Shown piece by piece: positions 38,249 to 49,640 of a stretch of DNA of 64,000 bases (position 1 is its first letter; each line of letters starts with the position of its first letter). The position numbers and the translations under genes are program-made. Under the pieces are notes generated by a model. It was given only the letters and a program-made list of their open reading frames with translations, did no database searches and was not told the DNA's origin. This DNA is from Halomonas sp. NO4 (GTDB lineage Bacteria; Pseudomonadota; Gammaproteobacteria; Pseudomonadales; Halomonadaceae): NCBI RefSeq assembly GCF_010994375.1, contig NZ_WHMA01000005.1, positions 124,001-188,000 of the forward strand, given 5' to 3'.

Positions 38249-38651
38249 CCGTCTCTCCGGTTTCATCGACGCTCAAGGTGCCGCATGCATCGCTCGTTTG
38301 AGAGCCCGAAGGAGTGGCCGTAACGTCGAAAGTGCTGCCATCGGCTGTGATCGAGAAGCTGTAGTAATCGCTCTGGGCATTGGCATTGCTCTCGGCTGTA
38401 GTGGCCGGAGTGCAGCTCGAATAGCTGTAGCTGTCCGTGTAGCAGCGCTCCAGCGCACCAGCGATATCCATCAGGAAGGACTGCGCTTCCGCTCGCCGAC
38501 CTCTCTCCACATACCCCGTGTAACTCGGGTAGGCAATCGACGCCAAGATGCCGATGATGGCCACGGCGATCAGCAACTCGATCAGCGTGAAGCCGGCGCT
38601 TCGGCGTGCCGTGTGCGGCGGAGTTGGGGGCTGGCGTCGGCGGCGATGCAT
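38223..38651 (-). CDS. pilE: PilE-like minor pilin
   Basis: 142 residues. A basic leader cleaved at AG/FTLIELLIAVAIIGILASIAYPSY, then RRAEAQSFLMDIAGALERCYT and four cysteines, as in PilE/PilA-like minor pilins of type IVa systems. First gene of the minor-pilin operon. ATG 38651; a GTG at 38654 is also possible. GC content here is close to the chromosome, unlike the following pilV-pilX part. Confidence 0.88.
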   Translation of the reverse strand: MHRRRRQPPTPPHTARRSAGFTLIELLIAVAIIGILASIAYPSYTGYVERGRRAEAQSFLMDIAGALERCYTDSYSYSSCTPATTAESNANAQSDYYSFSITADGSTFDVTATPSGSQTSDACGTLSVDETGETDAAQSGCW

Positions 38652-38731
38652 CACGCGGGGCGTCTCCCTGACTGGTTACGTTCGGTTTCAGTATGTGGCA
38701 ACTCAGTCGTTAGTGCCAGGACCAGGATCAA

Positions 38732-38757
38732 GAATGCCGGGCATCGGCCCGGCATTC
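38732..38757 (-). terminator. hairpin downstream of ispH
   Basis: Perfect 11-base stem (38732-38742 with 38747-38757) around ATCG, between the ispH stop and pilE. It probably ends the housekeeping operon and separates it from the pilins. The T-tract is weak. Confidence 0.75.
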
Positions 38758-38841
38758 CTGTTGAAATTCGACTGACGGGTCTCGCCAGGCGAGAACCAAC
38801 CTTGTAGCACCTGGAAGGACTAGGTGACTAGTCGCTGGCGG

Positions 38842-39810
38842 CTAATCACTGGCAATGAGGCGCTCGCGCAGCTCCCGCGGCATGGAGAAGGTGATGGTCT
38901 CCTCGCGGCCAGCGAGCTCCTCGGGCGCCGTGGCGCCGAGGCTTTCCAGGCGCTCGATCACCCCCTTGACCAGCACCTCGGGGGCGCTGGCGCCGGCGGT
39001 GACGCCCACCGAGGTCACGCCTTCCAGCCAGGCCGGGTCGATCTGCTCGGCGTTGTCGATCAGGTAGGCGGGGGTGCCGACCCGCTCGGAGAGCTCGCGC
39101 AGGCGGTTGGAGTTGGAGCTGTTGGGGCTGCCCACCACCAGCAGCAGGTCGCTGCCGGCGGCCAGGTCACGCACGGCGTCCTGGCGGTTCTGGGTGGCGT
39201 AGCAGATGTCGTCCTTGCGCGGCCCGTCGATGGCGGGAAACTTGGCGCGCAGGGCGTCGATCACCTTGGCGGTGTCGTCCATGGAGAGCGTGGTCTGGGT
39301 GACGAAGGAGAGGTGCGCCGGGTCCTTGACCTCCAGCGCTGCCACGTCCTGCTCGTCTTCCACCAGGTAGATCCGCCCGCCATGAGAGGTGTCATAGCGG
39401 CCCATGGTGCCTTCCACCTCGGGGTGGCCTTCATGGCCGATCAGGATGCACTCCTGGCCGCGCTTGGCGTAGCGCAGCACCTCCATGTGCACCTTGGTGA
39501 CCAGCGGGCAGGTGGCGTCGAAGACCTTGAGGCCGCGGCGCTCGGCGTCCTCCTGCACGGCGCGGGAGACGCCGTGGGCGGAGAAGATGACGATGACGTC
39601 GTCGGGCACCTCGTCGAGCTCCTCGACGAACACCGCCCCGCGCTCGCGCAGGCTGTCGACCACGAAGCGGTTGTGGACCACCTCGTGGCGCACGTAGATG
39701 GGCGGGCCGAAGACGTCCAGCGCGCGGTTGACGATCTCGATGGCGCGGTCGACGCCGGCGCAGAAGCCGCGCGGATTGGCCAGCCTGATCTGCAAAGAAT
39801 TAGCTTGCAT
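38842..39810 (-). CDS. ispH: 4-hydroxy-3-methylbut-2-enyl diphosphate reductase
   Basis: 322 residues. The three iron-sulfur cysteines lie in [20 protein letters not shown] and [16 protein letters not shown] CYATQNRQ. Catalyses the last MEP-pathway step, giving IPP and DMAPP. Start ATG 39810 gives the usual N-terminus. Last of ribF-ileS-lspA-fkpB-ispH. Confidence 0.97.
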   Translation of the reverse strand: MQANSLQIRLANPRGFCAGVDRAIEIVNRALDVFGPPIYVRHEVVHNRFVVDSLRERGAVFVEELDEVPDDVIVIFSAHGVSRAVQEDAERRGLKVFDATCPLVTKVHMEVLRYAKRGQECILIGHEGHPEVEGTMGRYDTSHGGRIYLVEDEQDVAALEVKDPAHLSFVTQTTLSMDDTAKVIDALRAKFPAIDGPRKDDICYATQNRQDAVRDLAAGSDLLLVVGSPNSSNSNRLRELSERVGTPAYLIDNAEQIDPAWLEGVTSVGVTAGASAPEVLVKGVIERLESLGATAPEELAGREETITFSMPRELRERLIASD

Positions 39811-39869
39811 GGTTACGTTGCCTTGATGCTCGAGCATCTGCCTGTGAAAAGCGGGAAAGCGGCGTTGAC

Positions 39870-40331
39870 TCAGTGTGTTTGAGCGGGTTTCACGTCTACG
39901 ACTTCCACTTCAAACGTCAGGGTACGCCCTGCCAGCGGGTGGTTGAAGTCCACCTCCACCCGGGTGTCCTCGACCGACTTGATCACGCCGGGCAGCTCGC
40001 CGCCGGCGGGGTCGGCGAAGGACATCACCGTGCCCACCTCGGGCTCCATGTCCTCGAAGTCCTCGCGCTTGAGCACCTGGATGTTCTGCGGGTTGTGCTG
40101 GCCGAAGGCGTGCTCCGGGGTGATCTCGAACTCGCCGCTCTCCCCGGCGCCCATGCCCTTGATGGGATTCTCGAAACCGGGCGGCAGGTTGCCGTCGCCC
40201 ACCGCAAAGGTGGCGGGCGCCTTGTCGCGGGTGGAGTCCACTACGGTGCCGTCTTCCAGCTTGAGGGTGAAATGCAGGGTGACTTCCATGCCCTCGTCGA
40301 TACGATATTGCTCGCTATTCTGGTCGGTCAT
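39870..40331 (-). CDS. fkpB: FKBP-type peptidyl-prolyl isomerase, SlpA/FkpB type
   Basis: 153 residues. FKBP domain with inserted-in-flap region ([36 protein letters not shown]). FkpB/SlpA is a cytosolic prolyl isomerase and chaperone. Position between lspA and ispH is the E. coli order. Confidence 0.93.
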   Translation of the reverse strand: MTDQNSEQYRIDEGMEVTLHFTLKLEDGTVVDSTRDKAPATFAVGDGNLPPGFENPIKGMGAGESGEFEITPEHAFGQHNPQNIQVLKREDFEDMEPEVGTVMSFADPAGGELPGVIKSVEDTRVEVDFNHPLAGRTLTFEVEVVDVKPAQTH

Positions 40332-40378
40332 GGGATCTTGGGCTCAGTAAAGAAGATTAAGTTCGGTGGCCTCACTGA

Positions 40379-40439
40379 GGCCGGGCGACACCACCGGGGC
40401 GCCTGCGGCGCCATTCGCCCGGCAGAGCCGGCCTCCCAC
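40379..40439. repeat. REP-like palindromic repeat (copy B)
   Basis: Between fkpB and lspA. Read on the minus strand it begins GTGGGAGGCCG like copy A at 13177, then CCGGC-TCT-GCCGG and GGCGCC-GCA-GGCGCC hairpins followed by a GC-rich tail. Relative to copy A, the stem bases differ in pairs, so both hairpins are preserved. Confidence 0.7.
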
Positions 40440-40471
40440 GGGTGGCCAACGGCCAGTAAAGGATAATTCTC

Positions 40472-40987
40472 TTATCGCTTGCTGGCGCGGCGCTTCTCGC
40501 CGAACACCGCCTCCCAGATCAGGCCCGCGGCGCCCAGGGTGATGCCGATGTCCGCCACGTTGAAGGCCGGGTAGTACCAGCCGGCGACGTGGAAGGAGAG
40601 GAAGTCCACCACGTAGCCGTGCACCAGGCGGTCGTAGAGGTTGCCCAGCGCCCCGCCGATGATCGCCGCCAGCGAGGCGCCGAGCAGCTTCTCGTCGGCC
40701 TTGAGCCGGCGCATCCAGATCGTCAGCCCGATGCTGGCGCCCACGGCAATGGTGGCGAAGAACCAGCGCTGCCAGCCGGGATGATCGGCCAGAAAGCTGA
40801 AGGCCGCGCCGGTGTTGTGCAGCAGCGTCAGGTTGAAGAAGGGCAGCACTTCCACCGGCCGGGCGTATGTCAGCCAGGCCGTGGCGGCGTATTTGGTGGC
40901 AAGGTCGAGCACCAGCACCGCCGCGGCCAGCCACAGCCAGCGCAACGGGCAGTGCATGGGCGGCACCGCTTGTTGGCCTTCAGGCAT
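40472..40987 (-). CDS. lspA: lipoprotein signal peptidase
   Basis: 171 residues, four membrane helices. The catalytic aspartates lie in GNLYDRL and [17 protein letters not shown] is also conserved. Cleaves signal peptides of diacylated prolipoproteins. Start ATG 40987 overlaps the ileS stop; ATG 40957 ([10 protein letters not shown]) is an alternative close to the E. coli N-terminus. Confidence 0.95.
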   Translation of the reverse strand: MPEGQQAVPPMHCPLRWLWLAAAVLVLDLATKYAATAWLTYARPVEVLPFFNLTLLHNTGAAFSFLADHPGWQRWFFATIAVGASIGLTIWMRRLKADEKLLGASLAAIIGGALGNLYDRLVHGYVVDFLSFHVAGWYYPAFNVADIGITLGAAGLIWEAVFGEKRRASKR

Positions 40988-43814
40988 GGTGGCGCGTCTC
41001 ACCAGGGCCGTCGGGCAGGTTGCTCACGCAGCGCCCGCACAGGTCCTCATGGCCGGGGTGGGTGCCCACGTCGGCGCGGTGGTGCCAGCAGCGCTCGCAC
41101 TTGGTGTGGGCGCTGGCCGCCACGCTCACCTTGAGCCCCTCGAGCTCGGTAGCCTCGGCGGCCGTGCCGTCGGAGAGCGGCGCCAAGGTCACGTCGCTGG
41201 TCAGCATCACGAAGCGCAGCTCGTCGCCAAGCTTGGCGAGCGTGGCACGCAGGGCGTCGTCGACGTAGAGGGTGACCTCGGCCGCCAGGCTGCCCTTGAT
41301 CACCTTGGCATTGCGGGCCTCTTCCAGGCGCTTGTTGACCGCCTGCTTGACCTCGAGCACCTGCTCCCAGAAGTCGCGGCCCATCTCGGCGTCGGCGGCA
41401 AGCGTCGCCAGGCCCGAGTAGTACTCCTCGAGCAGCACGCTGTCGCTGCGCTCGCCCGGGATGTGCTGATAGATCTCCTCGGCGGTGAACGAGAGGATCG
41501 GCGCCACCCAGCGGGCCAGCGCCTCCACCACGTGGTAGAGCGCGGTCTGGGCGCTGCGCCGCGCCACGGAGTCGCGCTGGGTGGTGTACTGGCGGTCCTT
41601 GATCACGTCGAGGTAGAAGCCACCGAGCTCGCGGGCGCAGAAGCCGTGCACCTGCTGGTAGACGTCGAGGAAGCGGTACTCCGCATAGGCCGTTTCGATG
41701 CGCGCCTGCAGCTGGGCAGCGCGGTCGACCACCCACTGGTCCAGCGCCAGCATGTCGTCGAAGGCCACGGCGTCGCGCGCGGGGTCGAAGCCGTGGAGGT
41801 TGGCGAGCAGGAAGCGCGCGGTGTTGCGGATGCGCCGGTAGACGTCGGCGGTGCGCTTCAGAATCTCGTCGGAGACCGCCATCTCACCGGCGTAATCGGT
41901 AGAGGCGACCCACAGGCGCAGGATATCGGCGCCGAGCTTGTCCATCACCTCCTGGGGCGCCACCACATTGCCCATGGACTTGGACATCTTGCGGCCATGG
42001 GCGTCCACGGTGAAGCCGTGGGTGAGCAGCCCGCGGTACGGCGGATGGCCGTCGATGGCGCAGCCGGTGAGCAGCGAGGAGTGGAACCAGCCGCGGTGCT
42101 GGTCGGAGCCCTCCAGGTAGAGATCGGCGCGCGGGCCGCTCTCGTGACCGTGCGGGTGCGAGCCGCGCAGCACGTGGCGGTGGGTGGTGCCGGAGTCGAA
42201 CCAGACGTCCAGGGTGTCGGTGACCTTGTCGTAGTCGGCGGCCTCTTCACCCAACAGTTCGGCGGGCTCGAGACGGAACCAGGCGTCGATGCCCTCGGCC
42301 TCGACGCGCTGGGCGGCCTCCTCCATCAGCTCGACGGTGCGCGGATGCAGCTCGCCGGTGGCCTTGTGCAGGAAGAAGGGAATCGGCACGCCCCAGTTGC
42401 GCTGGCGCGAGATGCACCAGTCGGGGCGGTTGGCGATCATGCTGTGCAGGCGCGCCTGGCCCCAGGCCGGGGTGAACTGCGTGGCCTCGATGCCGGCGAG
42501 CGCGCGCTCGCGCAGGGTCTTGCCGTCCTTGCCTTTCACGTCCATGCCCACGAACCACTGGGCGGTGGCGCGGTAGATCACCGGGGTCTTGTGGCGCCAG
42601 CAGTGCATGTAGCTGTGGGTGATGCGCTTGTGAGCGAGCAGCGCGCCCACCTCCTCGAGCTTGGCGACGATCTGCGGGTTGGCCTTCCAGATCAGCTGGC
42701 CGCCGAAGAACGGCAGGTCGTCGGCGTAGACGCCGTCGCCCTGCACGGGGTTGAGCATCTCGCTGAAGTCCATGCCGTGGGCACGGCAGGTGACGAAGTC
42801 GTCGACGCCGTAGGAGGGCGCGGAGTGGACGATGCCGGTGCTGCCCACCTCGACCTCGACGTAGTCGGCCAGATACACCGGCGACAGGCGATCGTAGAAG
42901 GGGTGGCGGAAGCGGATGCCGTCGAGCCGCTCGCCGGTGGCGGTGGCGATGATCTCGCCCTCGAGGCCGAAGCGCTCGAGGCAGCTCTCCACCAGTTCCT
43001 CGGCCAGCAGCAGCAGGCGACCGCCGGCCTCCACCAAGGCGTAGGTGAACTCGGGGTGGACGTTGAGCGCCTGGTTGGCGGGCACCGTCCAGGGCGTGGT
43101 GGTCCAGATGACGATGGCCGCGGGCCCCGGCAGTTCGGCGAGGCCGAAGGCGGCCGCCAGCTTGTCGGCGTCCTCCACCGGGAAGGCCACGTCGATGGCG
43201 TCGGACTGCTTGTCCTGGTACTCCACCTCGGCCTCGGCCAGCGCCGAGCCGCAGTCGAAGCACCAGTTGACCGGCTTGAGCCCCTTGAAGACGTAGCCGG
43301 CTTCGACCATGTCGGCCAGGGCGCGGATCTCGCCGGCCTCGTTGGCGTAGTCCATGGAGCGGTAGGGCTGCCCCCAGTCGCCCACCACGCCCAGCCGCAC
43401 GAAGTCGGTGAGCTGCGCCTCGATCTGCTCAGCGGCGTAGTCGCGGCACAGCGCGCGGGCCTGCTCGGGCGCGAGGTGCTTGCCGTGGGTGGTCTCCACC
43501 TTGTGCTCGATGGGCAGGCCGTGGCAGTCCCAGCCGGGCACGTAGGGGGCGTCGAAGCCGGCCAGGTTCTTCGACTTGACGATGATGTCCTTGAGGATCT
43601 TGTTGACGGCGTGACCGATGTGGATGCTGCCGTTGGCGTAGGGAGGGCCGTCGTGCAGCACGAAGAGCTCGCGACCGCGGCGTTCCTCGCGCAGGCGGTG
43701 GTAGAGGTCGAGCTTGTCCCACTGCACCAGCCGCTCGGGTTCACGCTTGGGCAGCATGCCGCGCATGGGGAAGTCGGTTTCGGGCAGGTTCAGCGTGTGC
43801 TTGTAGTCGCTCAT
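40980..43814 (-). CDS. ileS: isoleucyl-tRNA synthetase
   Basis: 944 residues, class Ia. HIGH motif in GSIHIGHA (about 58-65), CP1 editing domain, KMSKS at about 607-611, and a C-terminal zinc finger [24 protein letters not shown]. The zinc-binding tail marks the bacterial type 1 enzyme. Followed by lspA with an eight-base overlap. Confidence 0.98.
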   Translation of the reverse strand: MSDYKHTLNLPETDFPMRGMLPKREPERLVQWDKLDLYHRLREERRGRELFVLHDGPPYANGSIHIGHAVNKILKDIIVKSKNLAGFDAPYVPGWDCHGLPIEHKVETTHGKHLAPEQARALCRDYAAEQIEAQLTDFVRLGVVGDWGQPYRSMDYANEAGEIRALADMVEAGYVFKGLKPVNWCFDCGSALAEAEVEYQDKQSDAIDVAFPVEDADKLAAAFGLAELPGPAAIVIWTTTPWTVPANQALNVHPEFTYALVEAGGRLLLLAEELVESCLERFGLEGEIIATATGERLDGIRFRHPFYDRLSPVYLADYVEVEVGSTGIVHSAPSYGVDDFVTCRAHGMDFSEMLNPVQGDGVYADDLPFFGGQLIWKANPQIVAKLEEVGALLAHKRITHSYMHCWRHKTPVIYRATAQWFVGMDVKGKDGKTLRERALAGIEATQFTPAWGQARLHSMIANRPDWCISRQRNWGVPIPFFLHKATGELHPRTVELMEEAAQRVEAEGIDAWFRLEPAELLGEEAADYDKVTDTLDVWFDSGTTHRHVLRGSHPHGHESGPRADLYLEGSDQHRGWFHSSLLTGCAIDGHPPYRGLLTHGFTVDAHGRKMSKSMGNVVAPQEVMDKLGADILRLWVASTDYAGEMAVSDEILKRTADVYRRIRNTARFLLANLHGFDPARDAVAFDDMLALDQWVVDRAAQLQARIETAYAEYRFLDVYQQVHGFCARELGGFYLDVIKDRQYTTQRDSVARRSAQTALYHVVEALARWVAPILSFTAEEIYQHIPGERSDSVLLEEYYSGLATLAADAEMGRDFWEQVLEVKQAVNKRLEEARNAKVIKGSLAAEVTLYVDDALRATLAKLGDELRFVMLTSDVTLAPLSDGTAAEATELEGLKVSVAASAHTKCERCWHHRADVGTHPGHEDLCGRCVSNLPDGPGETRHHA

Positions 43815-43823
43815 ATCCGGGGA

Positions 43824-44888
43824 TCAGCCGTCGTCGTGGTCGGCGGGCAGGTCCGCCGAGGAGTCGGAAGTCACGGCCTCGCGCGCCAGCGGCGCCGATG
43901 CCAGGAAAAGGGTGTCGTCGCCCGCGCCCGGTGGAGGCTCGGCAAGAGCGCCCGCGGCGAGGGGTTGGCTAAAGTAGCCGCGCGCGCGGCGCTGGTCGGC
44001 GGCAATCTGGCGCTTCAGCGCCGCGAAGTCGTCGAACTTCACCTCGCCGCGCAGCTTGGCGCAGGGCGTAACCGCCAGCCGCTCGCCGTAGAGCTCGCCG
44101 TCGAAATCGAACAGGTGCACCTCGAGCACCGGCCGCTGGCTGCCCACCGTGGGCCGCCAGCCGATATTGGCCACGCCGGGGCGCCGGGCGCCGTCGGGCA
44201 GCTCGACCATCACGGCGTAGACGCCGCGCAGCGCCAGCGGCAGGGGCAGCAGCGGCAGGTTGGCGGTGGGCACCCCAATGGTGCGCCCCAGCTTCTGGTC
44301 GGCCACCACCCGGCCGGAGAGCCGGTAGGGGCGGCCCAGCATGCGCGCCGCCTGGGCGAAGTTGCCGCTGGCCAGCAGGGTGCGCACCCGGGTGCTGGAG
44401 ACCCGCTCGTCGTCGAGGGTGAAGGTGCGGGTGTGCTCGACGCCGAAACCCTGCGCCTCGCCCACTGCCGTCAGCAGGTGGAAGTCGCCGCGCCGGTCGC
44501 AGCCGAAGCGGAAATCGTCGCCCACCACCAGGTGGCGAACCCCCAGGCCCTCGATCAGCACGCGATCGATGAAAGCCTCGGCGGTAAGGCTTCGCAGCGC
44601 GTCGTTGAAAGGCAGGCAGAGCACGTACTCCACGCCGCACTCCCCGAGCAGGCGCACCTTCTCGCGCAGCCGGGTCAGCCGCGGCGGCGCCTGGTCGCCC
44701 GCGAAGAACTCGCGGGGCTGCGGCTCAAAGACCACCACCGTCACCGGCAGGCCGAGCCGCGAGGCCTGCTCGCGACACTGCTCGAGGATCGCACGATGGC
44801 CGCGGTGCACCCCATCGAAGTTGCCGATGGTGGCCACGCAGCCACGATGCGCCTCGCGCAGGTTGTGCAGTCCTCGAATCACTTGCAT
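43824..44888 (-). CDS. ribF: bifunctional riboflavin kinase / FMN adenylyltransferase
   Basis: 354 residues. N-terminal nucleotidyltransferase (GNFDGVHRGHR at about 22-32) makes FAD; C-terminal flavokinase (GVPTANL, NIGWRPTVG) makes FMN. About 40 residues longer at the C-terminus than E. coli RibF, with a Pro/Ala/Asp-rich tail lacking clear structure. First gene of the ileS operon; ileS follows nine bases later. Confidence 0.96.
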   Translation of the reverse strand: MQVIRGLHNLREAHRGCVATIGNFDGVHRGHRAILEQCREQASRLGLPVTVVVFEPQPREFFAGDQAPPRLTRLREKVRLLGECGVEYVLCLPFNDALRSLTAEAFIDRVLIEGLGVRHLVVGDDFRFGCDRRGDFHLLTAVGEAQGFGVEHTRTFTLDDERVSSTRVRTLLASGNFAQAARMLGRPYRLSGRVVADQKLGRTIGVPTANLPLLPLPLALRGVYAVMVELPDGARRPGVANIGWRPTVGSQRPVLEVHLFDFDGELYGERLAVTPCAKLRGEVKFDDFAALKRQIAADQRRARGYFSQPLAAGALAEPPPGAGDDTLFLASAPLAREAVTSDSSADLPADHDDG

Positions 44889-45028
44889 GGGTCACCACCC
44901 GGACGGTGTAAGGTCGTCGATTATAACGGACCGCAGGCCCCTTGACAGCCGCGTCGGCTTGGTCTTGGGGTCTGGGCTCACGTCAGCGGTTCCTGCGCCC
45001 TGCCCTTCATGAGAACTAGCCCTGCGAA

Positions 45029-46654
45029 CTAGCCCTTCATGCGAAAGTGGCGCAGGCGCACCCCGGTGGCGGCCAGCCAGGCGAAATAGAGCCCGGCGCC
45101 CAGCGCCACCAGCGCTGCCAGCCAGGCCGCGCGCGTCCACACAGACCAGCCGAGCCATGCCGGCCAGTCGGGCGCAAGCCACGCCAGCCCCGCCACCATC
45201 ACCGCGCAGCCCCCCAGCAGCTGCACCGCATAGCGCTTCCAGCCGGGCTGAAAGACCAGCACGCCTTCGCGACGCAGCAGCCAGCCCAGCAGGCCGGCGT
45301 TCAGGAAGGCCGAAAGTGCCGTGGCCAGCGCCAGGCCGGCGTGGGCCAACGGCCATATGAGAATCAGGTTGAAGACCATGTTGGCGACCATGGCGATGAT
45401 GCCCACCTTCACCGGGGTCTTGGTGTCCTGGCGGGCGAAGAAGCCGGGCGCCAGCACCTTGATCAGCATGAAGGCAACCAGGCCGACGGCATAGGCACGC
45501 AGGCTCATCGCCGCCATGGCGATGTCGTGCTCGGTCATGGCGCCGTAGTGGAACAGGCTGATCAGCAACGGCTCGGCGAGCACGACCAGTGCCAGCGCCG
45601 CCGGCAGGCCGAGCAGGAGCACGGCGCGGATCGCCCAGTCGAGCATGGCGCTGAAGTGCTCCCGGGACTGTTCGGCGTGGCGTTTGGAGAGCGCCGGCAG
45701 GATCACCGTGCCGATGGCGATGCCGAACACCCCCAGCGGCAGCTCCACCAGGCGGTCGGAATAGTAGAGCCAGGAGACGCTGCCCGCCGCCAGCAGCGAA
45801 GCGAGCACGGTGTCGAGAAGCAGGTTGATCTGCGACACCGAGACCCCGAACAGCGCCGGGGCCATGAGCCGGAGGATGCGCCGCACCCCGGCGTGGGCGA
45901 AATCGGGCCAGGGCCGAGGCAGCAGACCCAGGCGCGCCAGGAAGGGCACCTGAAAGGCGAGCTGGGCAAGCCCGGCGATCAGCACGCCCCAGGCCAGCGC
46001 CATGGCGGGCTCGGCGAACAGCGGCGTGAGCAACAGCGCCGAACCGATCAGCGCCAGGTTGAGCAGCACGGGGGTGAAGGCCGGCACCGCGAAGCGGTTC
46101 CAGGTGTTGAGCACGCTGCCGGCGAAGGCGGTGAGCGAGATCAGCAGCAGGTAGGGGAAGGTGAGGCGCAGCATGTCGGCAGTGAGCGCAAGCTTCGCCG
46201 GGTCGCGACCGAAGCCGGGGGCGAAGAGCCATACCAGCCAGGGGGCGGCAAGCATGGCCACCGCAGTGATCAGGGCGAGCACCGCCGCGAGGCTGCCGGC
46301 CACCGCATCGAGCAACTCGCGGACCTCGCGCTTGCTGCCGCGGGTAGCCACCTCGGAGAGTACCGGCACGAAGGCCTGGTTGAAGGCCCCCTCGGCAAAC
46401 AGGCGACGCAGGAAATTGGGAATCTTGAAGGCGACGAAGAAGGCGTCCGCGCCATTGCCCGCCCCGAGCAGCGCGGCGATGACCACGTCGCGCACCAGCC
46501 CCATGACCCGCGAAAGCATGGTCATGGCGCTGACCACCAGGCCCGAGCGCACCAGCCCGCCGGCCTTGGGGGCCACGGCGCGCTCGTCATCGCCCGCGGG
46601 CAGGGGCGGCGTCTCGGGGTCCGGTGGCGAAACGGGCGATTGGCGGTCCGTCAC
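45029..46654 (-). CDS. murJ: lipid II flippase MurJ
   Basis: 541 residues, about 14 membrane helices, MVF family with SAMTMLSRVMGLVRD and the LRRLFAEGAFNQAFVP segment. Flips lipid II across the inner membrane. A GTG start at 46654 is used, preceded by AGGA; it adds a polar Pro-rich extension of about 30 residues before the family start. Preceded by rpsT and a strong terminator, followed by ribF after 140 empty bases. Confidence 0.95.
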   Translation of the reverse strand: MTDRQSPVSPPDPETPPLPAGDDERAVAPKAGGLVRSGLVVSAMTMLSRVMGLVRDVVIAALLGAGNGADAFFVAFKIPNFLRRLFAEGAFNQAFVPVLSEVATRGSKREVRELLDAVAGSLAAVLALITAVAMLAAPWLVWLFAPGFGRDPAKLALTADMLRLTFPYLLLISLTAFAGSVLNTWNRFAVPAFTPVLLNLALIGSALLLTPLFAEPAMALAWGVLIAGLAQLAFQVPFLARLGLLPRPWPDFAHAGVRRILRLMAPALFGVSVSQINLLLDTVLASLLAAGSVSWLYYSDRLVELPLGVFGIAIGTVILPALSKRHAEQSREHFSAMLDWAIRAVLLLGLPAALALVVLAEPLLISLFHYGAMTEHDIAMAAMSLRAYAVGLVAFMLIKVLAPGFFARQDTKTPVKVGIIAMVANMVFNLILIWPLAHAGLALATALSAFLNAGLLGWLLRREGVLVFQPGWKRYAVQLLGGCAVMVAGLAWLAPDWPAWLGWSVWTRAAWLAALVALGAGLYFAWLAATGVRLRHFRMKG

Positions 46655-46693
46655 GATCTTCCTCGGCAGGGATTACGTCAGGCGGGCAGGCAC

Positions 46694-46720
46694 AAAAAAA
46701 CCGGCCGCAGCCGGTTTTTT
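46694..46720. terminator. rho-independent terminator between rpsT and murJ
   Basis: A-run, CCGGC-CGCA-GCCGG stem, T6-run. Symmetric, so it can act on both strands; it lies 17 bases after the rpsT stop. Confidence 0.92.
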
Positions 46721-46736
46721 CTGGCGCCTCACCGGC

Positions 46737-47003
46737 TTACGCCGCGAGTGCCTTGATGCGCGCGTTGAGGCGGCTCTTCAGGCGAGCAGCCTTCTTCTTG
46801 GAGATCACGTCCTTGTCGGCGATGCGATCGATGATCGGCTGCGCCTTCTTGAAGGCGTCCATGGCCTGGGCGTGGTCGCCGCCGTTGATGGCCTTGATCA
46901 CGCTCTTGACGTAGGTACGCACCGTGCTGCGCTGGCTCGCCTTCAGGACACGACGGCCCTCGGCCTGACGGGCGCGCTTGCGGGCTTGCTTGCTGTTTGC
47001 CAC
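46737..47003 (-). CDS. rpsT: 30S ribosomal protein S20
   Basis: 88 residues, lysine/arginine-rich, ANSKQARKRARQ start and the usual KSRLNARIKAL end. Binds 16S rRNA early in 30S assembly. Uses a GTG start with AAGGAG seven bases upstream. The 209-base gap upstream contains the promoter region; nothing else was recognised there. Confidence 0.98.
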   Translation of the reverse strand: MANSKQARKRARQAEGRRVLKASQRSTVRTYVKSVIKAINGGDHAQAMDAFKKAQPIIDRIADKDVISKKKAARLKSRLNARIKALAA

Positions 47004-47212
47004 TGACTGTCTCCTTGGAGAAAGTTGTTGCCGCCGACACCGCGCGGCACATATTTAACCGTTTGATCCGACAGGAAAATGCGAAAATCCCCGCCGGCTT
47101 GGCCATCTGGCCGACCGCCTGCTGCGAAGCGATCGCTACGGGCCGTGTCTGAGAGGATGGCGCATCCTATCACAACCCTGCCGCGTCATGCCAGCGACGG
47201 CCAGGACGCCAT

Positions 47213-48352
47213 TCACAACACGACCAGGTTGTCGCGATGGATCAGCTCCGGTGCCTCCATGAAGCCGAGGATCGCCTCGATCTGGTGGCTCGGCCGCCCC
47301 ATGATCTGGCGGGCGTCCTCGGCGCCGTAGTTGACCAGCCCCTTGGCCACCCGCTCGCCGTGCTCGTCGACGCACAGCACCATGTCGCCGCGCACGAAGC
47401 TGCCCGACACGGCCTTCACCCCCACCGCAAGCAGGCTCGACCCCCGGTCGCGCAACACCTTCACCGCGCCGGCGTCCAGGGTCAGGCTGCCGCGTACCTG
47501 CAGCTGGCCGGCCAGCCAGCGCTTGCGCGCCGCCATAGGTGCCTGGTCGGGACTGAGCAGGGTGCCAAGCCGCTCGCCGTCGACCAGCCGGGTCAGCACC
47601 TCGAGCTGACGCCCACTGGCGATCGCCGTGAAGGCGCCGGAGCGCGCGGCCAGGCGCGCCGCGCGCACCTTGGTGGCCATGCCGCCGCGCCCCAGGGTGC
47701 CGCTGCCCCCGGCCACCGCCGCGAAGGAGGGATCGTCGGCGCGCCCTTCGTGGATCAGCTGCGCTTCGGGGTGATGGCGCGGGTCGGCGTCGAAGAGCCC
47801 CTCCTGGTCGGTGAGGATGACCAGGGCATCGGCCTCCAGCAGGTTGGCGACCAGCGCGCCCAGGGTGTCGTTGTCGCCGAAGCGGATCTCGTCGGTGACC
47901 ACGGTGTCGTTCTCGTTGACCACCGGCACCACCCGCAGGTCGACCAGGGTGCGCAGCGCCGAGCGGGCGTTGAGGTAGCGCTTGCGGTTGGAGAGGTCGT
48001 CGTGGGTGAGCAGCACCTGGGCGGTGAGCAGGTCGTGCCGCGCGAAGTGGTGCTCGTAGCACTGGGTGAGGCCGTTCTGCCCCACGGCGGCGGCGGCCTG
48101 GAGTTCGTAGACCGCCGAGGGGCGCGCCTGCCAGCCCAGGCGCACCATGCCCGCAGCCACGGCGCCGGAGGAGACCAGCACCACTTCCACCCCGCGCCGG
48201 TGCAGCGCGGCGATCTGATCCACCCAGCCGCCGATGGCCGCCTCGTCGAGGCCGCGGCCGTCGTTGGTCAGCAGCGCGCTGCCGATCTTCACCACCACCC
48301 GGCGGGCGTTACGCAAGGCGTCGCGGCCCCGCCCCTGCTCTTCGAGCGTCAT
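47213..48352 (-). CDS. proB: glutamate 5-kinase
   Basis: 379 residues. Amino-acid-kinase domain ([13 protein letters not shown] near the N-terminus, GTGGMATK-like [12 protein letters not shown]) and a C-terminal PUA domain (about 285-370). First step of proline synthesis, usually feedback-inhibited by proline; relevant to osmoadaptation in halophiles. It starts 11 bases after the obgE stop with AGGAG upstream. Confidence 0.96.
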   Translation of the reverse strand: MTLEEQGRGRDALRNARRVVVKIGSALLTNDGRGLDEAAIGGWVDQIAALHRRGVEVVLVSSGAVAAGMVRLGWQARPSAVYELQAAAAVGQNGLTQCYEHHFARHDLLTAQVLLTHDDLSNRKRYLNARSALRTLVDLRVVPVVNENDTVVTDEIRFGDNDTLGALVANLLEADALVILTDQEGLFDADPRHHPEAQLIHEGRADDPSFAAVAGGSGTLGRGGMATKVRAARLAARSGAFTAIASGRQLEVLTRLVDGERLGTLLSPDQAPMAARKRWLAGQLQVRGSLTLDAGAVKVLRDRGSSLLAVGVKAVSGSFVRGDMVLCVDEHGERVAKGLVNYGAEDARQIMGRPSHQIEAILGFMEAPELIHRDNLVVL

Positions 48353-48363
48353 CTCATGCGCTC

Positions 48364-49554
48364 CTACTCCACATACTCGACCTCGACGTCGTAGTCGTCA
48401 TCATCGAAATCGTCGTCGTCATCTTCATCACGCGGCTTGCGCTTGCGCCCCAGGCGCGCCTCGGCGCGGGCCACGGCCTCGGCTTCCATGCGGGCGCGCA
48501 TCTCGCGCTCGTGCTCGGCGACGGTCTCGTCTTCGTGCTCGAGACGGCGCTGCTCGGTGAGCCAGCGGTAGACCGCCTGCACCAGGGCCTCCGTGCCCTC
48601 GCTGGCGATGGCGGAGATGCGGAAGACCGGCCCCTGCCAATCCAGGTCGCGCACGATCGCCTCGGCCACTGTCTCGCGGTCGGTTTCCGGCAGCAGATCG
48701 AGCTTGTTGAGCACCAGCCAGCGTGGCCGCTCGGCGAGAGCGGGCGAGAACTGCTCTAGCTCGCGGGCGATGGCCCGCGCCGCCTCCACCGGGTCGGACT
48801 CGTCGAAGGGCGCCACGTCCACCACGTGGAGCAGCAGTCGGGTGCGTGTCAGGTGCTTGAGAAAACGCAGCCCCAGACCGGCGCCTTCGGAGGCGCCCTC
48901 GATCAGCCCCGGCACGTCGGCCATGACGAAGTGCTCGTGGGTGCCGAGCTTCACCACGCCCAGGTTGGGCACCAGCGTGGTGAAAGGATAGTTGGCCACC
49001 TTGGGCTTGGCGGCAGAGACCGCGCGGATCAGCGTCGACTTGCCGGCGTTGGGCATCCCCAGCAGGCCCACGTCGGCCATCACCTTCATCTCCAGGCGCA
49101 GGTTGCGCCGCTCGCCTTCCGTGCCCGGCGTGGTCTTGCGTGGCGCGCGATTGGTCGACGACTTGAAGTGGATGTTGCCCAGCCCCCGACGCCCGCCCTG
49201 GGCCACCAGCACCTGCTGGCCGATCTCGGTGATGTCGGCGATCACCTCCAGGGTCTCCTCGTCGATCACCGTGGTACCCACCGGCACCTTGACCACGAGG
49301 TCGCTGCCGGCTCGGCCGCTCATCTGGCGCCCCTGGCCGGGACGCCCGTTCTCGGCGCCGTAGAAGCGCTGGTACTTGAAATCGATCAGCGTATTGAGGG
49401 AGTCGTCGCCCACCAGGTAGACGCTGCCGCCATGGCCGCCGTCGCCACCGTCGGGACCGCCCTTGGGCACGTATTTCTCGCGGCGGAAACTCAGGCAGCC
49501 GTTGCCGCCCTTGCCGGCGGCGACGATGATCGAGGCTTCGTCGACGAACTGCAT
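48364..49554 (-). CDS. obgE: Obg family GTPase
   Basis: 396 residues. Glycine-rich Obg fold (1-158), G domain with G1 GMPNAGKST, then an acidic tail ([13 protein letters not shown]) typical of proteobacterial ObgE. Ribosome-associated GTPase in 50S assembly and stringent control. Start ATG 49554 after GGAGAGAG. Confidence 0.97.
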   Translation of the reverse strand: MQFVDEASIIVAAGKGGNGCLSFRREKYVPKGGPDGGDGGHGGSVYLVGDDSLNTLIDFKYQRFYGAENGRPGQGRQMSGRAGSDLVVKVPVGTTVIDEETLEVIADITEIGQQVLVAQGGRRGLGNIHFKSSTNRAPRKTTPGTEGERRNLRLEMKVMADVGLLGMPNAGKSTLIRAVSAAKPKVANYPFTTLVPNLGVVKLGTHEHFVMADVPGLIEGASEGAGLGLRFLKHLTRTRLLLHVVDVAPFDESDPVEAARAIARELEQFSPALAERPRWLVLNKLDLLPETDRETVAEAIVRDLDWQGPVFRISAIASEGTEALVQAVYRWLTEQRRLEHEDETVAEHEREMRARMEAEAVARAEARLGRKRKPRDEDDDDDFDDDDYDVEVEYVE

Positions 49555-49593
49555 CGGTTCTCTCTCCGGACGGCACCTGCCGTCATGATACAA

Positions 49594-49619
49594 GAAGGCC
49601 CCGCCTGAGCGGGGCCTTC
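49594..49619. terminator. terminator hairpin between rpmA and obgE
   Basis: Perfect 11-base stem GAAGGCCCCGC / GCGGGGCCTTC with a CTGA loop, 21 bases after the rpmA stop. The minus-strand T-run is only TTCTTG, so partial readthrough into obgE is likely. Confidence 0.78.
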
Positions 49620-49640
49620 CTGCGGCAAGCGCCAGGCGTC

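Noticed and set aside
40812..44945. 1377-codon open frame on the plus strand across lspA, ileS and ribF
   Set aside because: Runs antisense through three certain housekeeping genes and has no family features.
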